Source: Toxoplasma gondii ME49 (taxonomy: Eukaryota > Apicomplexa > Conoidasida > Eucoccidiorida > Sarcocystidae). Taken from it: a stretch of 64,000 nt of DNA. The number at the start of each line of letters is the position of its first letter. The stretch's first letter is position 1. The stretch is from the NCBI RefSeq assembly GCF_000006565.2, contig NC_031480.1, positions 2,062,144 to 2,126,143 on the forward strand. Direction: 5' to 3'. Of this stretch, positions 37,922 to 49,264 are shown in pieces. Under the pieces are notes generated by a model. It saw only the letters and a program-made list of their open reading frames with translations. It had not been told where the DNA came from and searched no databases. Position numbers and translations under genes: made by a program.

Positions 37922-40900
37922 CTCCGCGCCGCGCTACAGAAACCATCTGCGTCCTCTTCCTCTTGTTCCTCTGCCTCTTCCTGCTCGTCTTTCTCTTCCT
38001 CGTCTGCTTCCTTGCCTGCTTCCGCGTCTTCCTCTTCTTCGTCCTCGTCGCTGAAGGCGGCAGCGCAGCGAGAAGCGACTCTTCGTTATCTGCCGTCGGC
38101 GCTGTTGCGCGAGATTTCGGACTCGATTTCTCAGGACCCTCTTCTCGCGAAGGTAGCGGATCGCGGCGAAGAAGACGCCTACCTCTCGCTCCGGTTTTTT
38201 GTCTGCCGAGAGCGAGGCCTTCCTGGAGATGCTCCTCTCGACGCACCTGGCCAGCCGCGCGTCGGAGGCGACTCCTGCGCAGCCGCGGCGGGAAGAAGCG
38301 AGGCGACTGCTTCCAACACAAGAGCGAGCGACGCAGTAGCCGACATGGAGGACGGCAGAGCGGTTCAGAGTCCCCCAGACGGAGACGCAGCTCGAGCGAG
38401 AAGCGTCGAGGACCGGGACGACACTGCAGAGAGACCCGGCGTTACCGGGAGCCACTACGGAGAGGGAACCGGTGCGAGAGCTCGCGACGACCGCGGGGAT
38501 GACGACGCTGTGAGCGACGGCAGTGGCGATGCCGCCAGCAAAGGTTTTCCTTCTGTTCTCAGCGCGAGCAAAGACCTCGTTTTTGTCTGGTACAGGCGGC
38601 GAGGCTCGGCCATGCGTCTGTGCATCCCCCGGCTGCCTGAACTGCTCTGGAAAGTCGTCGCCTTCTTCTTCTTTCTCTCGCCGTCGCCGTTCCTCGCGAC
38701 GCCCTCCGGCACCTTCCCGCCGGCGCCAGATGCTGGAGAAAAGACGACGGTCGAGGGAGGAGGCGACGGGGAAGGAGAACGCGGAGACAGGGGAGAGGGA
38801 GATGGAGGAGACCGGGGAGAAGGGGACTGCGGAGACCGGGGAGGAGGCGACAGGAGAGAAGGCGAACGGAGTTTTAGAAGACCTTCTTCCCTTTCATGGA
38901 CGCAAAAGAAGAACGGCGCGTGTGAGGACTCTCAGGAAGTTCAGCGGAAATTGTCGGAGGGACTGCATGCAGGCCGCGGAGCGAACGCCGCGGCAGGACG
39001 CTGGCGGACAGGCGGTGGCGGACCGGGCGAGTTGGAGGCGAAGAACCGAGAAGACTGGAGGGAGGCAGCGGATCGCGAGGATGCTGAGGGGAAGAAAACG
39101 CTCCTGCGGTCTGTCGCCGCCTACGTCTACTGGCCCGGCATGCAGTCATTCTTTGACACTTGTGAACAACCTGGGGATGAGTCCTTCTCGTCCTCCTTCT
39201 GTTCTGCCTCTTGTTCCTCCGCTTCATCCTCTTCTTCCGCTTCATCGTCGTCTTCCGCTTCATCGTCGTCCTCCGCTTCATCGTCGTCTTCCGCTTCATC
39301 GTCGTCCTCCGCTTCATCGTCGGCCTCCGCTTCATCGTCGTCCTTTGCTTCACCTGCGTCGCATGCAGTGCCTTCGCATCTTGAGGGAGGTCGACCGCGG
39401 GTTGGCGAGAGTCCGAGGTCACGGTGGACGGTGCGGGGAGAAAGGACTCGCGCGTTTTCTTCTTTCCCTGCCGCAAACCAGCTGTCTGGCGGACCGCGCG
39501 CGTCTGCGGCTCTGCGCGGTTCTGCCTTCTCGCCTCCGTCGACTGTGGCCTGCCAGATCGAAGACCCAAGTTTGCTGCATGCACTTGCGGACCTGCGGAG
39601 CGGAGCGGCTCTGGAGGGCCTTCGCGTGGTGAGGCGAGGCGGGAAGGACGGAGGGCGCGAGTCGTTTTGTCTCGAGTGGACGCCGAGAGCGGCGACGCGA
39701 GAAGCAGGCGAATGTGCGGCGCATGCGCCGTCCTGCCGGCCCGCGAGAAGGTCAAACGCTGGCGAGACAGAAGTTGATGCATGCGTAGACCCCGCTGCGA
39801 GAACGGAGAGAGTGAATGGAGTCTTGCTTGGAAAGCCGTTATCGCCTCACGCTTTCTCGCTCGGCTCCTCGCGTCTCTGTCCACCTGGCGCCCCTCGCGC
39901 TGCATCGCCCTGCGTCTCCATTGCTCCAGGCGGCGCCGTCTCGCGAAGCGACGGCGGCGAGAAGCGGAGAACAGGCGACGATTCAGTGACGAGACGCAAC
40001 CACGGCGGAAACGAGGATTTTTCAGAGACTCGTCTGAGTCAGAGAAAAGAGCCTCTGCTCGATCAGGACGCGAGTCGCCTTTCCGCTGCTTTGCGTCCGC
40101 CGCCTGGCCTCGAAAGCTCCCTTTGCTGGCCTGCGGGGCTCGCCTCTTCGGGTAGACGTACACCCCAGGACTTTCTACGCGGACTGCTTCCCGGCGCGGG
40201 GGAGAGGGTGGAACACCAAGCCGCAGGCGGCGACTCACGCGACGGCGAGTGGACTTTCCGCGAGCGGCAAGACAGTCGATTCGAAGACGAAGACTTGTTC
40301 TTCTCTGGCAGAGAGGACGACGACACCAGCTCCGTCTGTTCGTCGCATTTGACCCCCCGGACGAGCGGCCTGTTCCCCGCCTCGCTCCCGACGGAGCCTG
40401 AGACGTCTCTGGCCTTGGTAGGGGCGTCTGACGAGCGCGACGCGCAGCTGCTAAACCATTTTCTTCTGTTCTTCGCTGCGCTGTCGCGCTCTGAAGTGCA
40501 TCGGCCTCCGGTTTCGCCGCCGTCGTCGCCTTCGCTCCTCGCCCTGCAAGATCTGACAGACTGGGACGCGCCGCGAGCCCAGGGACCTGCATGCGGGTGC
40601 ACAAGCGAGCGCCTGCCTCGGCCTGTTGTCAACATTCCTCCACGAGGCGCATGCGGTGAACATGACTCGTGCGACGGGGGACTCCGTCGAGACGAGGAGA
40701 ACGGCTGCAGACAGCGACGCCTGTCCTTCTTCTCTCTGCCCGATGAAGCGTCGCCGACGTCGCTCGGCGCTGCGGCTTCTTGTCCGGAGGCCTGTGAGGC
40801 GGAGCTGAAGAAGGCGACGAATCGACGGCGGAACGACTCGTGGACCTCTGAGGCCTCTCCAGACGACTCGGAAGTTCCTTCAGATCAACAGAAAGGAAAC

Positions 40901-43086
40901 CCTTCTCCATTCCGCCAACCTGCGAGACGCATTGGCATCTTTGCAGTCGACGTCTCCTGTCTCGCTCTTCCATCTTCTTGCTCTCCCTTCTCTTCCTTCT
41001 CTTCGTCTGTCTCTTCTTCTCTGTCTTCTTTCTCGACGCGTCCGGGACGGCCGCCGTCTGCTCGTCTTCGACCAGGGACGTTCGCGGTTCTGTCGGAGGG
41101 GGGCAAGTCTCTCTCTCTTCTTTCGTCCAGCGAGGAGGCGCGGGGGGCGAAGTGGACTGCTGCGGCAGCGGAGGCCAGGGAAGAAGACTCGCAGAGCGAA
41201 AGCTCCTTCTGCGATTTCCTCAGCCTCCCAGACGAAGATAGCTCGCCAGAGGCAGAGGACGCCGTGTCATGGAGAGAAGCGGAAGGCCGCTCGCTCGTCG
41301 CGACAGAGGGCGAAAGCGAAGAAGAAGACGAAGGCGAACAAGACGGCGCTGAAGAAGGAGAAGGAAGAGGGAGCTGTGCGACCAACGAAACGAGCAGAGG
41401 CAGAGGGAACGGCGGGAGAAAGAAGGTGAAAGAGAAGAGCAAAGAAGAACGCGCCTGCGAGAACCTCGCCCACGCACTCGCCTTGTCTTGCTCCTCGGCT
41501 GGCCTCGACGCCGTGTGTATCTGCCTGACAGACAAGGTAGGGAGAATTTGAAGGACAGCGCGAAGGGACTCAGGCGAAAAGGAGGAGACGACAAAGATGA
41601 AGGCAGCTTCAGGAGAGGCAGAAGATGGGGAGGAACGCGCGAGAGTGCGAGACGGGGAGAAGGACTCTTGTGTGAAAAAGGACAAACTAGACGTTATTTC
41701 CTTAAACCGCTTCCCTCCTCAGTTAACGTCTCGCCTTTTGCTCAATATCAAAGAGGATCCTTTCTGCACTACCTTTGCTCTTTAGGAGGCTTCTGTCTGT
41801 GTAGGAAAACATGCGATTTCATCTATTGGAAACAGAGCCTGAGCGCAACGAGATTCGTTGTCTCCAAGAGCGAATAGAGCGACGCGTGGTGGATTTCTGC
41901 GACATATCTGCCTGTTTGGGGGCCTGAAGGATCTGAAGAGCTCTGCAGGTTGTTCCGTTCGTAGTTGTCTGTCCCTTTAGCTTTGTTGTCTGATTCCTTG
42001 AGGCCAGTTTCTCGCGTTCTCGGCTTCGGCAGACCTGCGTCTTTGGCTCTGTGGTTTCGCTCTTCTTGCCAAACTTTGTTACCGAAAAAGTCGCTCATAT
42101 AGTGCCCTCTCTCTCACGTCTGGCGTCCATCGTCTGTTTCACTCGTCATCGCCAGGACCGCCTTGTTCCCCTCGGATGCCGCACCATTTCGCTCTTGGAC
42201 CTGCCTCGCCTCCCGTCGCTCCTCGCCCGGTGGCGACAGCAGCTGATCGCCCCCAAGCTCTCTCTGCCTTCTCTCGCGTCTCCTTCGCACCCGTCTCCGC
42301 CTCCCTCTTCTGCTTCGCCGTCGTCTGCTTCAGCGTCTCCTCCGTCGCCTCCCTCCGGTGCGTCTCTGCCGTCGGCGGTGGATGCCCTGCCGACTGCCTG
42401 CTCCGCCACAACACAGACGGGGAGGCCGCAGACGGCGAAGGCAAGAGATGGAAAGGTTTCTCTGCGCCTCCATACCTCCGCGCCTGCAGGTGCGGCAACG
42501 GTGCAGGCCGACTCGGAGGCAAAGCGACGCACCGGGCGACAAGAGAGGAAAGAACAGAGACGAGCCAGGGGAGTCGGGGAAAGAGGGCAAAGAGAGGAAA
42601 AACAGATGGCGAAGAAGAGGCAATCGGGGGGCGTAGAGAGGTCGCGAGAAAGCAAGAGAGGGACAAAGTGAGAGACGATCGCCCATCAAGCGAGAACTGG
42701 AGCGAGCAGTAGGTGACCCATGCTGATTTGCAGATTTAAATTCTCTTATAAAACGCTTAGTCAAATGGCCCCTCTCTAGGACTCATGTACGACCGAGGGG
42801 ACTTCTCGTTGGTGCTGCGCCATGCATGCACCTCCTACTAGAGTGGAAGAGAGAGAGAAACATCGAGCTCGCCCAGCCAGTGGCAGAGGCGCTCGGAAAG
42901 AAGCCGGAGGGTGGAAAGGTTTCTGTTTCCTCTTTGCACAAAGAGGAGCTGTTATCGCCACAGTGGCGGTGTGATGTGGAGGAAAGAGTTTGCCTCCTTG
43001 GTCAGACTCGGCGAGATTTTACAAGTTCTCTTTTCCGGTTGAACTCGCAAACTCGAATCGATACTTCAAGCCGTGTCCACTCCTAG
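37352..43086 (+). CDS. Large unrecognised protein with poly-Ser and acidic tracts, about 1,500 aa
   Basis: A single frame is open from before 37352 to a donor AAG/GTAGGG at 41536. It joins in phase to 42156-42358 (acceptor CATCGCCAG, donor GTGCGT) and then 42780-43086 (acceptor CCTCTCTAG), ending in a stop. Ordered-looking islands are LRYLPSALLREISDSISQDP, VFVWYRRRGSAMRLCIPRL, a hydrophobic KVVAFFFFLSPSPF, SVAAYVYWPGMQSFF, LLNHFLLFFAALSR, and ENLAHALALSC before the first donor. DRLVPLGCRTISLLDLPRL opens the second exon, and LLVGAAPCMHLLLEWKRERN lies in the last. Between them are long Ser (38.0, 39.2 kb), Glu/Gly (38.8 kb) and Asp/Glu (41.3 kb) tracts. The 5' end is unresolved: the only Met before the first island is at 37352, antisense to the probable EngB leader. 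A shorter last exon ending at 42842 is possible in another frame. No family was recognised. Confidence 0.55.
39203..39356 (+). repeat. 18-bp tandem repeat encoding a Ser-rich tract
   Basis: About seven copies of an 18-bp unit (core TCCGCTTCATCGTCGTC) encode runs of Ser interrupted by Ala every six residues within the large plus-strand protein. Confidence 0.85.
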
Positions 43087-43642
43087 ACTTTCTCTCTTGC
43101 GCCTGCGCGCATTCTCGCACAGTTTGTCTGCTCTCTGCTTTCTTGTCGTTTTTTTTGTCATCTCTCTGGAGCGCCTTCGCGCTGGCGTCGTTGCTAGCGC
43201 ATTCCACTTTCCTGTCTTTCCCTCACGGTCGTTCCCTCGCTATGGCTTCCTCGCTAGCGTCTGTTGCCCGGCGGCTGCTTCGGTGCCGGTCGGAGACTGT
43301 GTGCAGCCGGAGACAGGCTGCTCCACACTGGGGACGCATTCTCGACCTCAGAGGTGATCTGCAAAGACTTAAAAAGAACTAGGGGGCGCTGGCCACCCAG
43401 CGCGAGCGCATGCATCGAGCGAAAAGCTCTGTATCCGCATGCGTCAAAGACACGCACGGTCTCAAAACGTCACCCAAAAAACAGGGGAGTAACGCTGCTG
43501 ACTTCCTCTCTTCTTTCGCATGCAAAGGCGGACATGCGTCCAGCCAGAAGCTGCTCAACGCTTGGCTCTCCCCAATCTCACACTGGCCTTCCACACATGT
43601 TTGTAAATCACGTTCACCGTCATATGCACTTGCATTCGCACT

Positions 43643-43698
<56 letters not shown>

Positions 43699-43749
43699 TA
43701 TTTATGTGGAGGCATGCTAGCCTATTGCCATAGACATCACTTGGCAGGG

Positions 43750-43805
<56 letters not shown>

Positions 43806-43856
43806 TATTTATGTGGAGGTATGCTAGCCTATTGCCATAGACATCACTTGGCAGGG

Positions 43857-43901
<45 letters not shown>

Positions 43902-44034
43902 GCATATTTATGTGGAGGCATGCTAGCCTATTGCCATAGACATCACTTGGCAGGGTATATATACATATATATATATATATATGCATATTTATGTGGAGGT
44001 ATGCTAGCCTATTGCCATAGACATCACTTGGCAG

Positions 44035-44091
<57 letters not shown>

Positions 44092-44143
44092 GCATATTTA
44101 TGTGGAGGTATGCTAGCCTATTGCCATAGACATCACTTGGCAG

Positions 44144-44188
<45 letters not shown>

Positions 44189-44772
44189 TCATTCACGTGC
44201 ATGCTTACACGCATTTGTTTATATCACTGTCGACGTACATATTTGTCCTTTTGTAGATCTCTGTACAGAATGGTTCTGCACAACCATGGATGCACACACC
44301 GGTTTGCGCACAACGGCATTGCTTCTGAAAACCTTTAGCTAGGGGGCGACCCTCTCACGAGCCTGCAGGGGGGGGGGGCATCGCGGGGACATAAAAGCGC
44401 TCGAGGCGCAGTCGCTCAGACATCGGCCATTCTCTTCCGGCACCGAATTCTGAGAAAAGGAGCTTCGTTTTCTCGAAACGCTTCTCAATCCTTTCACCTC
44501 TCCACCATGCTCCGCGTTTTTCTCGATGGTGTGCAAGCCACAGCTTGAATTCAGTTCCCCTGCATTTCTTCATCTTTCTCACGAGATGGCAAGTATTCGC
44601 GGAGATGGACATATGAATTCTGAAACCTTCCAAGGCCAGAAAAAGATTTTCCCTCGAGTACACAGAAAACGTTCTGCGTTTAACTAATTCTGCATGCAAG
44701 ACCGCGGCCTGCAGTCGGAAACGCTCTTTCTTTCTCTCTCGCTTCGGCCTCGGCAAAGAAGGATTGTCGATC
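43087..44772. other. Intergenic region with minisatellite
   Basis: It carries the 3' end of the plus-strand gene, the minisatellite described separately, and an 11-base G run near 44366. A minus-strand frame at 44355-44801 (148 codons, Lys/Arg/Glu-rich) is one base out of frame with the end of the upstream minus ORF; it could be a continuation or chance. Confidence 0.4.
43646..44190. repeat. Minisatellite: five copies of a 58-bp unit separated by (TA)n, dimeric order
   Basis: A core of about 58 bases beginning GCATATTTATGTGGAGG and ending CACTTGGCAGGGTATA starts at 43696, 43803, 43902, 43983 and 44092, separated by TA tracts of varying length. At the base after GTGGAGG, copies 1 and 3 have C while copies 2, 4 and 5 have T. 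The TA tract after copies 1 and 3 carries an ACAT interruption; after 2, 4 and 5 it carries ATGT. The array therefore looks like a duplicated dimer plus one extra half. Confidence 0.95.
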
Positions 44773-46194
44773 TTATGCGGCACTGCGTTCTCTCGTCGCA
44801 TCTCCGTTATTCCCCTGTGCGTTTCTTTCGCCTTCCGTGTGTTCTCTTTCTTCTTTCTCTTCTCGTTCGTTCCCGGCTTGTCTGTCCCGTTTGTCTCGTC
44901 TTTCTTCTTTGCCTCCTCTTTCTTCGCTTTCTCCCTCTTCGATGCGCACTGGAACCTCCCCTTCGTCTAGTTCGTCTGCGTCTCCTTCGCCTCCACCATC
45001 TTCTGCACTCTCATCTCCCGCGGCTGTTGAGCCTGGACTGTCTCCGCGAACCTTCAACGTCTGTCCCCCTCTCGCTTCTCCCTCCATCGCCGCGCTGCTC
45101 TCGCGGGATCTCCCTTCCTCTCTCTCTGAAAGCCGCCACCGCGGTAATGAAGGCGAAGAACGAGAGGACGCAGTAGCACTAGCCGACGGAGAAGCAGACA
45201 ACGAAGACGCAGACGACGGAGAAGCAGACAACGAAGACGCAGACGACGGAGAAGCAGGCGGCGGCCGAGCAACAGAAGCGGCAGAGAACCTAGACAAGGA
45301 AGGAGACGAGGCAGGAGCGACGGGGACAGTCGGATCTACAATGCGCTCAGAGGGAGGGCGGGCAGAAGCGGCAGGCGAGGATGCGGACGCAGACGGCGAG
45401 TGTTGAACGGTGGGCCCTGGAGGCAATGCTTCTCGATTCGTTTCAAGTTGAATCGAAGAAACCTGCGAACTCGCCAGCTCTGTCCGACATGACTCAGATA
45501 CATCCTGTGACGGAGACGTTGACGCGAAGGCCTCAGCTCCTTCCGGAGCACAAACAGTGGCTCCTCGTTTTCTCGCGGAGACGCCCGAGGCGACAACTGC
45601 CTCCTCGCCGTCAACTGCCTCCTCGCCGTCAACTGCATGCGGCGGCGGCTGCGGCGGAAGGCCGGCGAGAAGGCGGTTCTTCTCTGAAAAGACTCCGTCG
45701 GACTGACTGAAAGGCGGCGGCGAGACAGAAGGCAGCGCTGGGGGGAGGAGTGAAGGAGCGAGAGGCGCAGAGGACAAGAGGCTCTCTTGAAGGTGGAGAG
45801 TCGTCGCGCCGAGAGTCGAAAACAAGGACGAGAGTAGACCTGAGAAGACGCTGCAGGCGAGGCAAGCCGTCTGGCGAAAGACACAGCGCAAACGGCGGTT
45901 CGTCAAACGCAGGGTCTGCAGAGACCTCGTTCTACGCAACTCCGTCGCCGTGAGAGCACGAGGACAGGAAGAAACTCGGGAGGAGAGAGGAAGGACGAGA
46001 GAGACCAGTCGAGGTGACGAGAAGGCCATGGAGAGGGAAGGAGCGCGGAAAAGAGACAGATGACCGTGAGACAGAGGCGAGAACCGAGAAAGAGAGGAAG
46101 ACGAAAGGGATACAGGTGCGACTACTCCCGAGAGACAGAGGCACCCAGGGAAGCAAAGCGAGAGCGAGCAGCAGAGGCACACAGACAGAGACAT
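44773..46194 (-). CDS. Low-complexity ORF, candidate protein with hydrophobic N-terminus
   Basis: An open frame from an ATG at 46194 to TAA at 44773 gives 473 codons. The first 60 residues are hydrophobic and Ser/Leu/Cys-rich. The middle is Ser/Pro/Ala-rich with two copies of an ASPSSASSLS unit, and the last 100 residues are strongly acidic, then Lys/Arg/Glu-rich. The plus strand has a 189-codon ORF across the same repeat, so strand is not certain. Upstream exons (next entry) may belong to it, but no splice junction agreed in phase. No domain was recognised. Confidence 0.35.
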   Translation of the reverse strand: MSLSVCLCCSLSLCFPGCLCLSGVVAPVSLSSSSLSRFSPLSHGHLSLFRAPSLSMAFSSPRLVSLVLPLSSRVSSCPRALTATELRRTRSLQTLRLTNRRLRCVFRQTACLACSVFSGLLSSLFSTLGATTLHLQESLLSSAPLAPSLLPPALPSVSPPPFSQSDGVFSEKNRLLAGLPPQPPPHAVDGEEAVDGEEAVVASGVSARKRGATVCAPEGAEAFASTSPSQDVSESCRTELASSQVSSIQLETNREALPPGPTVQHSPSASASSPAASARPPSERIVDPTVPVAPASSPSLSRFSAASVARPPPASPSSASSLSASPSSASSLSASPSASATASSRSSPSLPRWRLSEREEGRSRESSAAMEGEARGGQTLKVRGDSPGSTAAGDESAEDGGGEGDADELDEGEVPVRIEEGESEERGGKEERRDKRDRQAGNEREEKEEREHTEGERNAQGNNGDATRERSAA

Positions 46195-46373
46195 GCCCAG
46201 AGATGCGACGCAGACGCCGAGAGCTGGAGACAGCAGGAGAGGCGCCTCAGTCCATAACCGAAAGGAGTCCGTGAGGGCGACCGAACGAGGGAAGAGGCCA
46301 ATGACCGACGACGAGGAAAACGCATGCAAATCAGGTAGCCAGCACAGAAGAGAGACCTGTAAAACGTACGGAG

Positions 46374-46752
46374 ATGGCGACGCGAATGACGCGGAGACGC
46401 CTCAGCACGACGAAGGCGCAGCAGCCGACGAAGAAGAGGAACGCGAACCAAATAAGCTGTGAATCAGTTTCAGCCCTGTGAACACAGCCGAAGGAAGAAC
46501 AGACTAAATCTCCTTTCTGACGCGTTCCTCTCTTCTCGCCTCAAGCTCCACCTGCAACAGCCTCTCTCGGCGCAAGAAGAACTTCAGCGGCGTCGATCCA
46601 CCCTTCTCAGAAGCCGGCGGTGCATGCGCGCGCGAAACCAACGGCTTTCTCTCCCCCCTCTTCCTCTGCACCTGTTCTGCCAGACTGTCCCTGCGGCCGT
46701 CACAAGCCACCACGACGAAAGTCTTCAAAACGGATCCTATACCTGCATGCAA
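46374..46752 (-). CDS. Candidate exons with one membrane segment
   Basis: A minus frame from a TTGCATGCAG acceptor (ending about 46752) reads GSVLKTFVVVACDG and a basic stretch up to LLQ followed by GTGGAG near 46524. A second exon beginning after TTCACAG (about 46459) reads LIWFAFLFFVGCCAFVVL then a basic RRLRVIRVAIS, with a donor GTACGT at about 46373. The two join in phase 0. The hydrophobic run followed by arginines is a typical membrane anchor. The link to the ORF ending at 44773 is plausible but not shown. Confidence 0.3.
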
Positions 46753-46803
46753 CCTCTATCCACTCATCTCAGATATCTACACACGCACACATACACAAAC
46801 ATG

Positions 46804-46837
<34 letters not shown>

Positions 46838-47129
46838 AGCGGAGAAATATGTTTCTATATTTGTGCAGAAGCAAACAGCAATAGAGCAGTGCAGCGCTTG
46901 AGGAGACTCGAAGAGCACAAGCAAACAAGGGGTAGAAATCTGACAGAAAGGAAATTCTGATGCAAGCAACCGGGAGACGCGGCGCCCGCCCCAGTCCGCA
47001 CAGGTTTTGGGCAGCATGCATGCGCGATCAAACTCGCACAAAAAAGCTTTGAATCATACAAGGCATAGACACCCACACACAGATAAAAACATATAAGCGT
47101 ACACAACATATCTGCCATCATACTTCCAA

Positions 47130-47160
<31 letters not shown>

Positions 47161-48005
47161 TACGTATATACTTATACAGATATACATATATATATATATG
47201 TACATACACATGCATGGAGTTATCAGTATATATACATATATATATATATATGTATACGGCGGCGCCGGACGGAGCGGGGAACAAAAGAGGAGCTGCCTGT
47301 GAAAGGCGACAGCCTCCGGATGGTGCGTTTCGCTTCGGCGTGGAAAAGAGCGCGTCTCTTCTCGCCGGTGCGTTTCTCAGATTCGATAGGATCGCAGGAC
47401 TCTCCCCGTCCTTTTTCTCTTCAGATAAGAGTATACGGAATCACCAGGGCGGACTCTTCTGGGCAACGCGACACAGGCTAAAAAAGCATGAACACAGTGC
47501 GGTGCCGAGCGGGTGAAGAAACACCGCGAAAGACAGCCAGCATGCACAGACGCAACCATCCACATCTACGCATACGCAGATACACATACCGACATGTAGA
47601 GACAGATACAGGCATACAGAGACGCAGATGGAAATGTAGATATAGATCCACGGATGTCGAAGTAGAGACGAAGGCGGACAAGCGACGCCACGGGAGACCG
47701 TGAGGGATGGATCTGCATGAGAGCATCCAGTTGGTGAGTCAGTTCCAGGAGCAGACGGAACGCAGAGGACGCCGCACACGAGGTGAAAACATCTCGCGTT
47801 CGGTGTTCATCCCGTTAACAGACAGAGCTGAAAACTCCGAGACAAAAAGGCGCCCCAGACAGGGCTACTCTCGAGCCTGCCACCCGTAAGAGCATGCACC
47901 GACATACACACTTACACATGTACACACCGACATCCGCATCTGCATAAAAAATCCATATACATACATATATATATATAGATATATATAGATATCGATATAC
48001 ATATT

Positions 48006-48037
<32 letters not shown>

Positions 48038-48561
48038 TTTATATATATACATATTTATATATGGATGTGCTCGAACCAAATACATGCACGAGCATGTGGA
48101 CGCCTGAAGAATTGATGTTTCCAGGTGAGCATCATCGAAACCAAGTGAAGCTGCTGCGAGTCTGAGAGAGCCATTTGCGCCTCAGGAAGAGCAGAGCGGC
48201 CTCGAAGGGCCTTGGAGGCGAGCAGGCCGCGAGGTGACCTGCGCCTCTCACGAGTCAGTGCAGCTTCTCCCGCAGAGTCACAAGAGCTGACAGCTTGGAG
48301 CGACAAGAAGACAATGTGGAAGGCAATCGACAGGTGGAAGGCGAGGCGACGAGAACGCGACAACGACGAGGTCCATTCGAAAGGGGAGCACCAGAGGGAA
48401 ACCATTCGCATGCAACGCGCCAGCGAGAACAGTCACGGAAGGGACACCGCAGGAAATCGAATGAAGGCGCCAGGAATGAAACGCGCATCGACAACGCACA
48501 GAGGCAGATCACGACGCATCCACATGAACATAACGCGCATCAAAAAGATCCAAACATGCGT
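46753..48561. other. Intergenic region with (TA)n tracts
   Basis: TA-rich tracts lie at about 46803-46840, 47132-47255 and 47964-48062. One minus segment near 47.75 kb reads AFRLLLELTHQLDALMQIHP and looks helical, but no acceptor or donor fits around it. No supported gene. Confidence 0.35.
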
Positions 48562-49137
48562 TCAATGTGCATCGATTGATACAAATATTCTCTGAACCTG
48601 GGGACTTGGGGACAACGGGAGCTGTGCGAGAGACCACGGGGGAAGACGCAGGGCGGGGGCAGGCAGACACCCGCAGAAACATGGCTTCGCATGCAGAAAA
48701 AGAACTTTCTCCACATCCGAGAGACAGGCGAAGAAACATGGCGCGCCGCCGAGCACTGCGCCGCCCACGGAGGAAATGCCAGGAGCGTCGGGGGCGAGAA
48801 ACGAAAACGCGTAGGATGTCCAAAGAGCAGCAACGCCAAAGAGGAAAAAAGAGAAGAAAAGCGGACGCGAGAAGAAAAGAAGAGAGTAGAAATACCTCTT
48901 CTTGAGAGTCGTGAGGATGCCTTTCGCCGAGGCCAGCCGATCTCCGAAGACTGCAGCGCAAGTACCGCAGCTCGACCATCAAGAAACAAAAATTCTGTCG
49001 TTTTCGTCAGCTTCCCTGGCAGCCACTCAGCCGCGCCCCTCTCCCAACTCTCGGGTCACACGCGCGGGTCTTTCATGCACATTTATTTAAACTTTCTTCG
49101 TTCAAATTGATGCGTATACATATATATATATATATGA

Positions 49138-49191
<54 letters not shown>

Positions 49192-49230
49192 ATGTATATG
49201 TATATATGTATATATATGTATATGTATATG

Positions 49231-49264
<34 letters not shown>

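Noticed and set aside
38874..40604. 576-codon minus ORF
   Set aside because: Arg/Thr/Lys-rich shadow of the large plus-strand gene, whose own frame has ordered islands.
42822..42842. Short last exon for the large plus-strand gene ending at TAG 42842
   Set aside because: Another frame of the same exon is open to 43086, looks more protein-like and matches the phase of the previous exon.
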